Source: Chloroflexota bacterium
GTDB taxonomy: Bacteria; Chloroflexota; Anaerolineae; Aggregatilineales; Phototrophicaceae
Direction of reading: 5' to 3'
DNA length: 34,771 nucleotides
Assembly: GCA_011525385.1 (NCBI GenBank)
Contig: WTGF01000037.1
Coordinates: 1-34,771 of the forward strand
The notes under the pieces are model-generated. The model ran no database searches, was not told the origin of the DNA, and worked only from the letters and a program-made list of their open reading frames with translations. Each line of letters begins with the position of its first letter. The first letter of the stretch is position 1. Positions 1 to 8,678 of this stretch are shown here, piece after piece. The position numbers were made by a program, and so were the translations under genes.

Positions 1-71
1 TGCCTGGAGAGATTCGAACTCCCGACACCTGGTTCCGTAGACCAGTGCTCTATCCGCTGAGCTACAGGCAC
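1..71 (-). tRNA. tRNA-Arg (anticodon ACG), 3' end cut by window edge
   Basis: Read on the minus strand, the sequence folds as a tRNA. It has a 7-bp acceptor stem beginning G-T-G-C-C-T-G at position 71, T8-A9, and a D-stem GCTC/GAGC. The anticodon stem CTGGT/ACCAG carries a CTACGGA loop with ACG at 34-36. A 5-nt variable loop and a T-arm with TTCGAAT follow. The 3' acceptor strand CAGGCA reaches window position 1, so the last pairing base, the discriminator and any CCA lie outside. ACG is normally read as ICG after deamination and decodes CGU/CGC/CGA arginine codons. Confidence 0.94.
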
Positions 72-347
72 AATAGCGAAAAGCAGGATAGGCCTTTTAT
101 GGCTCAAAGTCAAGTGCCAATCGGGGGGCCATCGCGTCGGATCGCCCCGGGAGAAGGTAAATGACCTTGTAGATTACAGCGCGATCACTCGAGGCGAAAC
201 CTGCCACGCAAGTTAGCGCAAATGCGACAAATGAGACGCGGATAAGCCTAGCCGCCCGATCTGATTGCCCTCGAAACTGATAGTCATAAATCTTGACATG
301 AACCATAATTGAAGTTGTAAGAGGTATCGTTCAGGAGAGCCTTTCGT
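72..347. other. Intergenic gap between tRNA-Arg and SH3 lipoprotein gene
   Basis: No convincing gene. A TTGACA at 293-298 could be a -35 element for the plus-strand lipoprotein gene, but the best -10 at 16 nt spacing (TTGTAA, 315-320) is poor. A ribosome binding site AGGAGAG at 333-339 serves the downstream TTG start. A 69-codon minus-strand reading frame lies here but has no Shine-Dalgarno sequence. Confidence 0.5.
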
Positions 348-1598
348 TTGCGCGGGTGGCGGCTTTTACCTCCCGTACGGATCGGGGGAAGCGCAGTTTC
401 ACATCAGCGAAGATTGCCGGCAGTTCTGCTATTGACCGGCGTCCTTACAGGATGCAGCATAGGCAACTTCGGTCAAGCCGCGGCGACTGCGACGGTCCCT
501 CCCTTGCCCACCGCGACGTCAATTCCTCTAGCGACAGCTACAGAACAGCCCAGCTCAACTGTCGCGCCTACCGTGACGCCAATGCCCAGCGCAACGGCCA
601 GCGCTACAGCCTCGCCCACGTCTACGAATACAGCAACAGCAACAGCCACGGCCACGCCGACAGTTTTCGCCCTGGTGCGATCCCAGTTACGCGTGAACGT
701 GCGCGGCGGTCCCGGCACGGATCACGACATTGTTAACATACTTGAGCCCGGCAGCGGCGTGCAGATCCTGTCGGAAAACGAAAAAGGAGACTGGTATCGG
801 GTTCAGTTGGCTGATGGCGAGCGGGGCTGGATAAGCGCCAGGCTCTTGCAAGTTGTGAATCCCCCGCCGCCGACCCGGCCAGCGCCGGCGGTTGGAACAG
901 CTCCCGCCTCCCCGACGGCGGAAGCTGTGGCGACGCAGGACCAAGATGAACCCATCGGCGCCGCGCCCGCCGCCGACGAAGCGCAAGCAATTGCCGAGGC
1001 ATCAAGGTCGCAGAGTCAGTTGGTCGTCAATGTGCCCATCGTCGACCTCGAGTCCATCAACCTGACTGCGACCGTCTTGGTTGCCAACGCCGCCTCGCCC
1101 GTCCCGGGCCTGGCTGAGGCGGAGAGGACCGCCGAGCCGACTGAGCCGGCAGGTCCCGGCACAGACAGCGTTGATGTACCGACACGCATTCCGGCGGCGC
1201 CTCGCAGGGGCGTTGACGTCTTCGCCTTTTGCAACAACCCGGTATATGGCATTGGCGCGCCCTCCAACTTGACAGATGGTTCCACGATTGAGATCTTTTG
1301 GGCTTGGTTTGCCAGCACGGATGCCTACCTGCGCCAGCATATCGTCAACGCCACGCACGAACTGCGAATCAACGGAACGCAGATCGCCAATGTCGATCAG
1401 TTCCGCAGCGCGCCCAAGCAACGCGGCCGCGATCAGGTGGTCTACTGGTACGTGCCTTACGGTCCGCTGGAGGCGGGCAATTATCGCATCACTTATCGCG
1501 TGACCTGGCGCAATGCCATCAACGACGGCTATAAGTCTTACGGGCCGGGCACCGGCACAGAGTTCGAAGAGGAAAGCTGTAACTTTGTCGTGAGGTAG
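348..1598 (+). CDS. SH3-domain lipoprotein with low-complexity linkers
   Basis: Predicted exported lipoprotein of 416 residues. The N-terminus has basic residues, a hydrophobic stretch and a lipobox LTGC with the lipidated Cys at residue 36. Residues 40-105 are a Thr/Ala/Pro-rich linker encoded by imperfect DNA repeats. Residues about 108-170 form a bacterial SH3 domain (LRVNVRGGPGTDHDIV... then GWISARLL), a fold that usually binds cell-wall material. A second Pro/Ala/Glu-rich linker leads to a C-terminal domain (about 290-416) with two Cys that I do not recognise by name. The start is TTG, supported by AGGAG about 9-10 nt upstream. The stop is only 5 nt before the next start, so it is probably co-transcribed with it. 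No enzyme motif is visible; a structural or wall-binding role is inferred. Confidence 0.85.
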   Translation: MRGWRLLPPVRIGGSAVSHQRRLPAVLLLTGVLTGCSIGNFGQAAATATVPPLPTATSIPLATATEQPSSTVAPTVTPMPSATASATASPTSTNTATATATATPTVFALVRSQLRVNVRGGPGTDHDIVNILEPGSGVQILSENEKGDWYRVQLADGERGWISARLLQVVNPPPPTRPAPAVGTAPASPTAEAVATQDQDEPIGAAPAADEAQAIAEASRSQSQLVVNVPIVDLESINLTATVLVANAASPVPGLAEAERTAEPTEPAGPGTDSVDVPTRIPAAPRRGVDVFAFCNNPVYGIGAPSNLTDGSTIEIFWAWFASTDAYLRQHIVNATHELRINGTQIANVDQFRSAPKQRGRDQVVYWYVPYGPLEAGNYRITYRVTWRNAINDGYKSYGPGTGTEFEEESCNFVVR

Positions 1599-1603
1599 AT
1601 CTA

Positions 1604-2356
1604 TTGCGTCGATCCCGCGAGTGGCTCACTTCAGAAGCGGGCGCCGGAGAGGTATCGCTGCGGGGCGACGAGGTCCGCCTGTCGATCCCCCTGGCGAGCT
1701 CCGAGTGTTATCACAACGCGCAGATCAGTGATTACCAGGCTGCGGAAGCGCGTTTTGGCAATCGTCCGCCGCTGCGCCTCAGCCTGCTGGCCCGCGGGGA
1801 GGGCGCTATAAGCGGGACTGCCGGATTCGGGTTTTGGAATCAAGTATTCGTTCCCGGACGCCGCCGTTTTCGCTTGCCGCAAGCGATCTGGTTCTTCTTC
1901 GGCAGTCCGCCAAATGACATTGCCCTGGCAAGGGGCGTCCCCGGTCACGGCTGGAAAGCCGCCACGATCAATGCGCGCGGATGGCGGTTTTATGGCCTCC
2001 TGCCTTTGGCGCCGCTCGGCTTCCTGGCGATGCGCAGCAAAACGCTATATCAGAAATTCTGGCCAGTCGGGCAAAGGGCAATCGGCGTCTGTGAGGCGCC
2101 CCTCGATTCGATACTCTTGCAAGATTTTCACAGTTATGCGATTGAGTGGCATGTGGACCGGGTTGTATTCTCGGTTGACGATGAGGTCGTGCTCTGCAGC
2201 GAGCGCGCGCCCAGTTCGGCGCTCGGTTTCATCGCTTGGGTGGACAATCAGTACGCGATAGTGACGCCCCGGGGCAGATTCGGCTGGGGCTTGCTGGATT
2301 GTCCGGGACCACAGAAACTCATCTTGTGCGATATCGAGATCACCAGCCCCGCTTGA
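1604..2356 (+). CDS. Concanavalin A-like (GH16-type fold) protein, function unknown
   Basis: 250 residues, no signal peptide visible. The middle and C-terminal parts resemble the jelly-roll lectin/glucanase fold. Signs are a GFGFWN motif near residue 75, LPQAIWFFFGSPPND near 98, and YAIEWHVDRVVFSVDDEVV near 177-195; the last matches the strand that closes the sheet in GH16-like proteins. I do not see the GH16 catalytic E-x-D-x-x-E signature, so enzyme activity should not be assumed. Start TTG with GAGG at 1592-1595, overlapping the end of the upstream SH3 lipoprotein gene, which points to translational coupling. A role in handling extracellular or envelope polysaccharide is only suggested by the fold and neighbour. 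Confidence 0.72.
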   Translation: MRRSREWLTSEAGAGEVSLRGDEVRLSIPLASSECYHNAQISDYQAAEARFGNRPPLRLSLLARGEGAISGTAGFGFWNQVFVPGRRRFRLPQAIWFFFGSPPNDIALARGVPGHGWKAATINARGWRFYGLLPLAPLGFLAMRSKTLYQKFWPVGQRAIGVCEAPLDSILLQDFHSYAIEWHVDRVVFSVDDEVVLCSERAPSSALGFIAWVDNQYAIVTPRGRFGWGLLDCPGPQKLILCDIEITSPA

Positions 2357-2440
2357 TTTTCAGCATAGCTCTTGGGGCATTGCGCAGCCTGATGTTAATA
2401 TGGATGCAAGTTCCGCAGCCGGAAAGGAGCGTTGCCGCAA

Positions 2441-3547
2441 GTGTCCGAGATCTCGAGACGTCAAACGTCATTTGCGCATTTGATGGATGCGGTCGCCAGG
2501 CGCAGAAAGCTGCTCTTGGCCTATTTGCTCCAGGACCGTTTCGTGAAGCGCTTCCAGCCAGCGCATATCCGAGATGCGGTTTACAGCTATGTCAAGAGCG
2601 GCGGCAAGTCCTTGCGTCCGGCGGTGGCGATGCTCGCCTGCGGGGCCCTTGGCGGCGAGGAGTCGGCCGTCTTGCCCGTGGCTGCCGCCATCGAGATTTA
2701 TCACACCTGGACACTGGTCCATGATGATGTGATCGACAAAGACAGCACCAGACGAGGCGGGCCAACGGTTCACACGGCATACGCTGATCGCGCGCGTCAA
2801 GACTTCGGTTGGACGGAGGCCGATGCCGAGCACTACGGCCGCACCATTGCTTTGCTGACCGGCGACGTGCAGCAAGCCTGGTCCTGGTCGCTGCTTTTTG
2901 AAGCGGGCCTCGAGGGAGGCGTGGCGGCCGATGTCGTCCTGGCGCTGGCGCAGGAACTGGCGAGCCATGTGACCCCGCTGCTGGTCGAAGGCGAAACGCT
3001 CGATGTTCAGTTTGTCGGCATGCGCAAACAGATCAGCGAGGCGGAGGTCGTTGATATGCTGTGGAAAAAAACCGGCGTACTCTATGAATTTGCCGGGCGC
3101 GCGGGGGCCGCGATCGCGCTCAACAGCGCAGACAGCGACATACCAGAGGCGCTGGCATTGGCGCGGTTTTGCAGCCTGTGCGGCACCGCGTTTCAGATTC
3201 AAGACGACATTCTGGGCCTGGTCGGCGATACAGAACAGTTGGGCAAACCGGTCGGTTCCGATATCCGCGAGGGCAAGTCTACGCTCTTGACGCTGAAAGC
3301 GCTGCAACTGGCCAATGAAGGGCAGCGGGCCCGGTTTCAATCTATTCTGGGAGACGCGGGAGCCAGCGCTGAGGCCATTGACGAGATTGCCCGACTTATG
3401 CGCGACCTGGGCGTGATCGAATACGCGCAGGACATCTCGCACAAGTATGTCGATGAAGCTTTGGCGCATTTGCGGCCGCTGCCGGATAGCGAGTATAAAG
3501 TCCTGCTGCGGAGTTGGGCCAATTACCTCATTCAGCGCGACTTCTGA
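2441..3547 (+). CDS. Polyprenyl diphosphate synthase (trans-isoprenyl diphosphate synthase)
   Basis: Class I isoprenoid synthase that condenses isopentenyl diphosphate onto an allylic diphosphate, giving precursors for quinone side chains or lipid carriers. Diagnostic motifs: GGKSLRPA near residue 49, the first aspartate-rich motif in LVHDDVIDKDSTRRGG (near residue 90) and the second in FQIQDDILGLVGD (near residue 250). All Mg-binding Asp residues are present. The length (368 residues) is a little longer than the usual 300-330. I chose GTG 2441 because AAAGGAG at 2423-2429 lies 11 nt upstream; an in-frame TTG at 2432 is only 2 nt from it. Chain length cannot be read from the sequence. It is convergent with the glycosyltransferase downstream. 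Confidence 0.93.
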   Translation: MSEISRRQTSFAHLMDAVARRRKLLLAYLLQDRFVKRFQPAHIRDAVYSYVKSGGKSLRPAVAMLACGALGGEESAVLPVAAAIEIYHTWTLVHDDVIDKDSTRRGGPTVHTAYADRARQDFGWTEADAEHYGRTIALLTGDVQQAWSWSLLFEAGLEGGVAADVVLALAQELASHVTPLLVEGETLDVQFVGMRKQISEAEVVDMLWKKTGVLYEFAGRAGAAIALNSADSDIPEALALARFCSLCGTAFQIQDDILGLVGDTEQLGKPVGSDIREGKSTLLTLKALQLANEGQRARFQSILGDAGASAEAIDEIARLMRDLGVIEYAQDISHKYVDEALAHLRPLPDSEYKVLLRSWANYLIQRDF

Positions 3548-3562
3548 CAATTGGATTGAGCG

Positions 3563-3642
3563 TCGCCCGCAAAACCTGGCCGGAGCGGTGGGCGAGCCAA
3601 GGCTCGCCCCTACATTGACCTTGCAATTTATTGCATTATTTT
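3563..3642. repeat. 80-bp dispersed repeat, copy 1
   Basis: Nearly the same sequence as 14460-14539. Both contain an aacctgg..ggagcggtg block, a perfect 9-bp inverted repeat GGGCGAGCC/GGCTCGCCC with a 2-nt loop, then a ttgcattatttt tail. The tail overlaps the last codons and stop (3636-3638) of the minus-strand glycosyltransferase, so the element supplies the end of that reading frame. No U-tract follows the hairpin, so it is not a classical terminator. Confidence 0.85.
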
Positions 3643-4619
3643 AGGCTACGGCGTCTTTCGCGAATGAAGTAGATGGCTTTATGTTGCGACTCGTGATAGG
3701 TGCGCATGATCATATCGGCGACGATGCCGGTGCTGACGAACTGAACGCCAAGCACCATCAACAGGACAGAGAGCTGCAATAAGGGACGATCACCGATTTT
3801 GTTCTCCGTCAAGAGCTTGAAGACGGTCAAATAGAGACCAAGCAAGCTGCCTACCGCGCCTACCAGAATTCCGGCCGCGCCGAAGACATACAAGGGCCGG
3901 TTGAAATAGCTCAGCAGGAAGATCACCGCGATCAAGTCGAGTATCACTTTGAAGGTGCGGCTGAAGCCGTACTTGCTGCTGCCCCACTTGCGCGCCCGAT
4001 CCTTGACCGGGATTTCCGCCACGCGCACCCCCATCTGGCTGGCGAGCGCCGGAATAAAGCGATGCAACTCGCCGTATAGCTGAACGCCCTTGGCGACATC
4101 AAAATGGTAGGCTTTTAATGTGCAGCCGTAGTCATGCAAGTGGATACCGGTGGCGCGCGAGATGAGCCGATTGGCGATCATGGAAGGGATGCGCCGCAAG
4201 AAGAGCGGCTCTTTGCGGTCTTGCCGCCAACCACTGACGATATCGTAACCCTGCGCGAATTTATCCAGAATGCGCTGAATATCGCGCGGATCGTTCTGCA
4301 AGTCGGCGTCGATGGTAATGACGACCTCGCCGCGGGCCGCGTCAAACCCGGCCGCCATGGCTGCCGTCTGCCCGAAGTTGCGACGAAAATGGATGATGTG
4401 CCAGCGCGCGTCCTTCGCTTGCAGGTCGTTTAACATGTCGTAAGTGCGGTCGCTGCTGCCGTCGTTGATCGCGATCACCTCGAAATCGCGTCCGATCTCC
4501 TCCAGGGCAGCGGTCAATTCTTGATACAGGCGGTCAATATTGCCTTCTTCGTTGTATACAGGTATGACTACCGAGACGCCAAGCTCGGGGCGGGTGATTA
4601 CATCGGGCGCAATCGACAT
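3636..4619 (-). CDS. Family 2 glycosyltransferase, dolichol-/undecaprenyl-phosphate sugar transferase type
   Basis: 327 residues. Residues 14-235 form a GT-A catalytic domain: SVVIPVYNEEGN at the start, INDGSSDRT near residue 50, and the metal-binding DxD in TIDADLQNDP near residue 100. Two C-terminal membrane spans (about 230-262 and 275-305) anchor it, as in DPM1/ArnC/GtrB proteins, which move a sugar from a nucleotide to a polyprenyl phosphate on the cytoplasmic face. The start ATG is preceded by GGAG at 8 nt. It ends inside a dispersed repeat. The neighbouring polyprenyl synthase could make its lipid acceptor, but the two genes are convergent. The sugar specificity is unknown. Confidence 0.9.
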   Translation of the reverse strand: MSIAPDVITRPELGVSVVIPVYNEEGNIDRLYQELTAALEEIGRDFEVIAINDGSSDRTYDMLNDLQAKDARWHIIHFRRNFGQTAAMAAGFDAARGEVVITIDADLQNDPRDIQRILDKFAQGYDIVSGWRQDRKEPLFLRRIPSMIANRLISRATGIHLHDYGCTLKAYHFDVAKGVQLYGELHRFIPALASQMGVRVAEIPVKDRARKWGSSKYGFSRTFKVILDLIAVIFLLSYFNRPLYVFGAAGILVGAVGSLLGLYLTVFKLLTENKIGDRPLLQLSVLLMVLGVQFVSTGIVADMIMRTYHESQHKAIYFIRERRRSLK

Positions 4620-4666
4620 CGGGTTTCTCCAGCAGAACCAGTGGTTATTCTAGCATTCCGCCGGCG

Positions 4667-4695
4667 GGTATACCAGACAGGGCAGGGCAGAGCAA
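4667..4695 (-). promoter_or_regulatory. Candidate promoter for the family 2 glycosyltransferase
   Basis: Minus strand: TTGCTC (4690-4695), 17-nt spacer, TATACC (4667-4672), with a TGG directly before the -10 (extended -10). The start codon is at 4619. The same -35 word TTGCTC occurs in the candidate promoter at 26619-26647. Confidence 0.4.
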
Positions 4696-4735
4696 TCGCA
4701 TCACTCGAATAATCTATGTTCAAACAGAACATATT

Positions 4736-4822
4736 CACCACCGAGAACACCGAGAGCGCCGAGGAGCGCGTAGACACTGACCTTCGACACAGCCCGCCGA
4801 CACAGCGGGTCGGTCGCCCCTG
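4736..4822. repeat. GACACTGACC/ACCGAGA-type composite repeat, copy 1
   Basis: Contains caccgagaacaccgagagc, then gcgcgtagacactgacc, then two GACACAGC words, ending gggtcggtcgccc. Related words recur at 4976-5038 and 14107-14178. Confidence 0.6.
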
Positions 4823-4907
4823 CGCGGTTTGTACGGCGCCAAGTAAGCAGAATTGCGTTTGTCTCATTTTCTAAGGTAATCCAAACATCCGTAGCTGTGA
4901 AACGCGG

Positions 4908-4928
4908 GCGACTCAGCGAGTCGCCCCT
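4908..4928. repeat. REP-like palindrome GGGCGACTC...GAGTCGCCC
   Basis: Perfect 9-bp inverted repeat with a 3-nt AGC loop, followed by ctac. It has the same GGGCGA...TCGCCCCTAC frame as the palindromes inside the 80-bp repeats at 3563 and 14460, but different inner bases. Confidence 0.7.
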
Positions 4929-4975
4929 ACCGCCGACTTTTATTTTGGCGTTGCGTGATTTTTGTTGGCGCTACC

Positions 4976-5038
4976 GAGGGGCGCGTGGGTCGCGTCGACA
5001 CCGCCCTTCGACACTGACCGCCGACACAGCCCAGCGCA
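4976..5038. repeat. GACACTGACC-type composite repeat, copy 2
   Basis: Reads gggtcgcgtcgacacc..., then gacactgaccgccgacacagc. Close to the units at 4763-4822 and 14107-14170. Non-coding. Confidence 0.6.
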
Positions 5039-5155
5039 TTTCGATTGGTCGCGGAATCTGCGACATGCGCGGTCTGGGCAAATCGTAGGTTGACCGTTGT
5101 TCTTGGCGTAGCGCGGGGGCGAGCAAAACTGTCGCTTATGCTCTATTCTGATAGA

Positions 5156-8100
5156 ATGAACGAACAGTCGAGCCTGGGCCATGAAATGACGGACGACACG
5201 ATCGAAGAACCCGAACGCAAGGAAGGCGGCGAGACGACCCTTGCCGGGCCGGCGCAAGCGCCGCCAAGAGAGGAAACGATGACGTCCAATCTGGAGCCGG
5301 TGCGCGACCAGGGCGACGTGCCATTCTCGTTGCCACACGTCTCCGAGCTCGAAGTGACGCCTCGCGATGCGCGCAAAGAAGCCGGCAAGCTGATCACCAT
5401 GCCGGCCTTCGGCGGCATCAAACCCGATGAGCAGGCCGCGCCCACAATCGTTTCCGCGGCGAGCCAAGGACCGATTGACACAGTCCCGGCCCGGCGCCCT
5501 GATTCGCCCCCTTCGGCGCGTCGCTTTGGCGAAGGCGGGAATGCGATGCCGAAAACTTCGGAAGCCTATGCCAGAACCCAGCCGGCCAGCCCGCCCGGGG
5601 GGCTGCCAGTCAAGCGCAGCCGCCGGAAACGTATTTTCGGTTTGCCCTTGGGCTGCTTCTGGGCGCTCGCGGGGCTGTGCCTCACGTTTTGCGGTGGTCT
5701 GACGTTGCTGACGACCGTGGGCGCGATGATCGTTTTCCCGCAGGTCGAAGCGGAGTGGGCGGCGCGCATCGCCGAGGTTGACAGCTACCGCGGCTTTGAA
5801 AGCAGCTTCATCTACGATCGCTACGGCAACAATTTGTATGAAGCCTTCAGCGAGGGCAGACGGGTCCGCGTCAGTTATGACCGCATCCCGACTTCGCTAA
5901 TTTTGGCGACTATCGCCATTGAAGACGACACGTTCTTTGAAAATATCGGCATTGACGTTGGGGCGACAGCCGTGGCCGCCTTGACCTATCTGGGCGCGTC
6001 GCCCGGCGAGGTCACGGCCGGCGGCAGCACCATCACGCAGCAATTGGTGCGCAATGTGCTGTTCGATTACGAAAAGCGCGCCAGGCGCAGCGTCGCCCGC
6101 AAGGCGGAAGAGATCGTGTTGGCGATCGTCCTGACCGGCGCCAAGAGCAAAGAAGACATCCTCGAGATGTACTTCAACGAGATCTATTACGGTAATTTGG
6201 CATACGGCGCGCAAACCGCCGCCCAGACCTTTTTTGGCAAGGATGTTCAGGAATTAACGCTGGGCGAAGCGGCGCTGCTGGCAGGCTTGCCGCAAGCGCC
6301 GGCGAGCCTCGACCCGCTCAATCCCGATCCGGCGGTGCAGGCGGCTGTTGACACGCGCTGGCGCCAGGTTCTGGGCGAAATGGTGGAAGAAGGCTTTATC
6401 TCTCAGCAGCAGGTGAAAGAGGTCTTGAATGAAGGTCTGTCCTTCGTGCCAGCCAACGTATCCTTGAACGCGCCTCACTTCACTGTCTATGCGCAGGGCG
6501 AGCTGGAACGCCTGATGACCGGCCTGGGTTATAGTCCGGAAGACATCACGCGCGGGGGCTTGCGCGTCTACACGACGCTCGATCAAAATGTCAATCAACT
6601 GGCGCAGCGAGCCGCGGCCAATCAAGTGGCACAGCTCTGGAACAAAAATGTCAGCAACGGCGCTGTGGTCGTCACCAAGCCGCAAACGGGCGAGATCATC
6701 GCCATGGTTGGCAGCATCGACTACCACAACGAGGCGATTGACGGCAGCGTCAACGTAACAACTGCTTTTCGGCAGCCGGGCAGCACCATCAAGCCCTTCA
6801 CCTATTCGGCAGCGATTGAGCGCGGCATGTCGCCTGGCGATGTCTTATGGGATACGCGAACGGAGATATCGGTTCCCGGTCTGCCCTTGTACAGTCCGCG
6901 CAACTTCGATAACGCTTTTCATGGTCCCATGACCATGCGGGCTGCGCTGGCAAACAGTTACAACATCCCGGCGGTGCAAGCCCTGCGTTCGGTGGGCGTG
7001 GACTACCTGCTGGACTTGTTGCGCCGCTTTGGCATAAGCAGCTTAAGCGAAGACGCTTCACAATACGGCTTGTCCTTGACGCTTGGCGGCGGGGAAATCA
7101 CGCTCATTGAGCTTACAAATGCCTTTGCCGTCTTCGCCAATCAAGGCGCCTATGTGCCGGTGACATCTATCTTGTGCGTCATCAACAGCGACGATGAGAT
7201 ACTCTATCAATATGAAGACAGTTGTCCGGGTGGGCGCATCATGGAAGCGACGGTCAACCGCAAGTCCCAGGGCGCCTTGGTACTTGATCCACGCATCGCA
7301 CACCTGGTAACGGACATGCTAGGCGACAATCAAGCTCGTAGCGCAGCCATGGGCGCGTATAGTCCTTTGCGCACTGAGGGCATATTCTCTGCGGTCAAGA
7401 CCGGCACCACCGACGATGTCAAGGACAACTGGACCGTCGGCTACACGCGCAATGTCGCTGTCGGTGTCTGGGTGGGCAATAACGACGGCAGGCCGATGGT
7501 AAATTCTTCGGGTTTGACAGGCGCCGCGCCTATTTGGAATGCAGTGCTCAGGGGAATCTACGGCAACCAGAAGCTGCTGGGCGCCTTCGCGACGGGAGGG
7601 CAATTGCTGCAGGACCAGCCGATCCCTCCAGCCGGTATCAGCCTGCGCCAGATCTGCGATGTGCGGCGCTTGACCGATCCCTCGACGCGCTGCCCGGCAA
7701 CTGTCAACGAATGGTTTCTCGATGGACCCGCCGGGATTCCCGACGAAAATGGCTTCCTGCGCTATCCACAGGTGGCTGCACAGCGGACGCCGGTACCGGT
7801 GCAAGGCTCGGTACTTCACCGCGTGTCGCCGGGCATCTATCAGACTTTGGCCTTTCCCTTGCCGCCGCAAGTCGCGGCTGCCATACGCTTTCAAGTGGGT
7901 CCGGGCGAGAAGCAGCCCTTGCCGCCGAGTTATTGCCGCGTGCCCGTGCAAGACGCGCAGGAAGCGATTGCGGCCGGCGCGCAAAATCTATGGTTCATCG
8001 AAAGTCCATCGACATCCCCGGGCGATGTCGTCGAGGCGGAACGATACGCCCGCGAATCCAACCTGGCCTTGCTCCCGACCATTGAATGCCTGCCCAGCTT

Positions 8101-8428
8101 TTACAGGTCGCGCCCGATTGGCAACGTCGGGGCGGTTTTGCAGATTCAGCAGCCCGCCAACGGACAAAGCGTCAACCGCGCGCTGCCGATCATCGGCACG
8201 GCTCAGTTTAACGGCGGCCAGGGCGAGTATTATCATATGTATATTCGGGGCGGGCGTTTCGTCGATTGGACGCCATTGGGCCAGCGCCATCATCAGCCCG
8301 TGAGCAATGGACAGTTGGAGACGCTGCACGCCGATGCCCTGCAAGCGGGGTCGTATATCCTGCGGCTGGCCCTGATTCGCGGGGGGAATATCGTCCAGGT
8401 CGATGAAGTCATATTTGCGGTGGGATAG
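5156..8428 (+). CDS. Class A penicillin-binding protein (glycosyltransferase 51 / transpeptidase)
   Basis: Bifunctional peptidoglycan synthase, 1090 residues from ATG 5156. Residues 1-160 are an acidic, Pro/Ala-rich cytoplasmic region. A single membrane span lies at about 161-194. The GT51 domain has the catalytic Glu in EDDTFFE (E256) and GGSTITQQLVRN at about 289. The transpeptidase has the nucleophile in STIK (S543), SYN (S601) and KTG (K748), so both activities look intact. A C-terminal extension (about 820-1090) ends in a beta-rich domain like that of PBP1C-type proteins. The family is usually 700-850 residues, so both ends are long. There is no Shine-Dalgarno sequence at 5156; a longer TTG frame from 5045 runs through repeat DNA and is less likely. 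Confidence 0.93.
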   Translation: MNEQSSLGHEMTDDTIEEPERKEGGETTLAGPAQAPPREETMTSNLEPVRDQGDVPFSLPHVSELEVTPRDARKEAGKLITMPAFGGIKPDEQAAPTIVSAASQGPIDTVPARRPDSPPSARRFGEGGNAMPKTSEAYARTQPASPPGGLPVKRSRRKRIFGLPLGCFWALAGLCLTFCGGLTLLTTVGAMIVFPQVEAEWAARIAEVDSYRGFESSFIYDRYGNNLYEAFSEGRRVRVSYDRIPTSLILATIAIEDDTFFENIGIDVGATAVAALTYLGASPGEVTAGGSTITQQLVRNVLFDYEKRARRSVARKAEEIVLAIVLTGAKSKEDILEMYFNEIYYGNLAYGAQTAAQTFFGKDVQELTLGEAALLAGLPQAPASLDPLNPDPAVQAAVDTRWRQVLGEMVEEGFISQQQVKEVLNEGLSFVPANVSLNAPHFTVYAQGELERLMTGLGYSPEDITRGGLRVYTTLDQNVNQLAQRAAANQVAQLWNKNVSNGAVVVTKPQTGEIIAMVGSIDYHNEAIDGSVNVTTAFRQPGSTIKPFTYSAAIERGMSPGDVLWDTRTEISVPGLPLYSPRNFDNAFHGPMTMRAALANSYNIPAVQALRSVGVDYLLDLLRRFGISSLSEDASQYGLSLTLGGGEITLIELTNAFAVFANQGAYVPVTSILCVINSDDEILYQYEDSCPGGRIMEATVNRKSQGALVLDPRIAHLVTDMLGDNQARSAAMGAYSPLRTEGIFSAVKTGTTDDVKDNWTVGYTRNVAVGVWVGNNDGRPMVNSSGLTGAAPIWNAVLRGIYGNQKLLGAFATGGQLLQDQPIPPAGISLRQICDVRRLTDPSTRCPATVNEWFLDGPAGIPDENGFLRYPQVAAQRTPVPVQGSVLHRVSPGIYQTLAFPLPPQVAAAIRFQVGPGEKQPLPPSYCRVPVQDAQEAIAAGAQNLWFIESPSTSPGDVVEAERYARESNLALLPTIECLPSFYRSRPIGNVGAVLQIQQPANGQSVNRALPIIGTAQFNGGQGEYYHMYIRGGRFVDWTPLGQRHHQPVSNGQLETLHADALQAGSYILRLALIRGGNIVQVDEVIFAVG

Positions 8429-8502
8429 AGTGTGCTTGCGGAAAACGTGTTGAATTCATGTATAAGACTTGATAGGTATTAGCGAAAAATGCGTGATTGT
8501 CA

Positions 8503-8546
8503 GCCCCCATCCCCCAGCCCCTTCCCCCAAAATGAGGGAAGGGGAG
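8503..8546. repeat. GC-rich palindromic repeat CCCCTTCCC...GGGAAGGGG, copy 1
   Basis: A ccccatcccccagcccc lead is followed by a 9-bp inverted repeat (8518-8526 with 8536-8544). The same lead and stem core recur at 13997-14034. No T-run follows, so a terminator role is doubtful. Apart from this, the 8429-8678 gap holds only a TACAAT at 8639-8644, a possible -10 for the acetyltransferase. Confidence 0.7.
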
Positions 8547-8678
8547 CGTCGCTGTGTGCGAAATGGAACGTAAATTGTGATATTGCCTCATTTCTGCGAG
8601 GTATCACGCAGGATATTTCCGCATTTTCGCGCCACTTCTACAATACCAATCAAGCCTTATAGGCTTGTGAGTTATGGG

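Larger units (their letters stand above)
4696..5155. other. Repeat-rich intergenic gap before the penicillin-binding protein gene
   Basis: No gene is supported. It contains two diverged copies of a GACACTGACC-type element (about 4736-4822 and 4976-5038) and a perfect inverted repeat at 4908-4928. The closing 12 nt before the downstream ATG include TATTCT at 5144-5149, exactly placed for transcription to begin at the ATG (5156), but no -35 match is visible. Confidence 0.6.

Noticed and set aside
97..306. 69-codon minus-strand frame beside tRNA-Arg
   Set aside because: No Shine-Dalgarno sequence and no family resemblance. A hydrophobic stretch alone is not enough.
2468..3550. 360-codon minus-strand open frame
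   Set aside because: Antisense shadow of the polyprenyl diphosphate synthase. Low-complexity residues, no recognisable motif.
3582..3612. Rho-independent terminator between the convergent genes
   Set aside because: The hairpin is strong but no T-run follows on either strand, and the same hairpin is part of a dispersed repeat.
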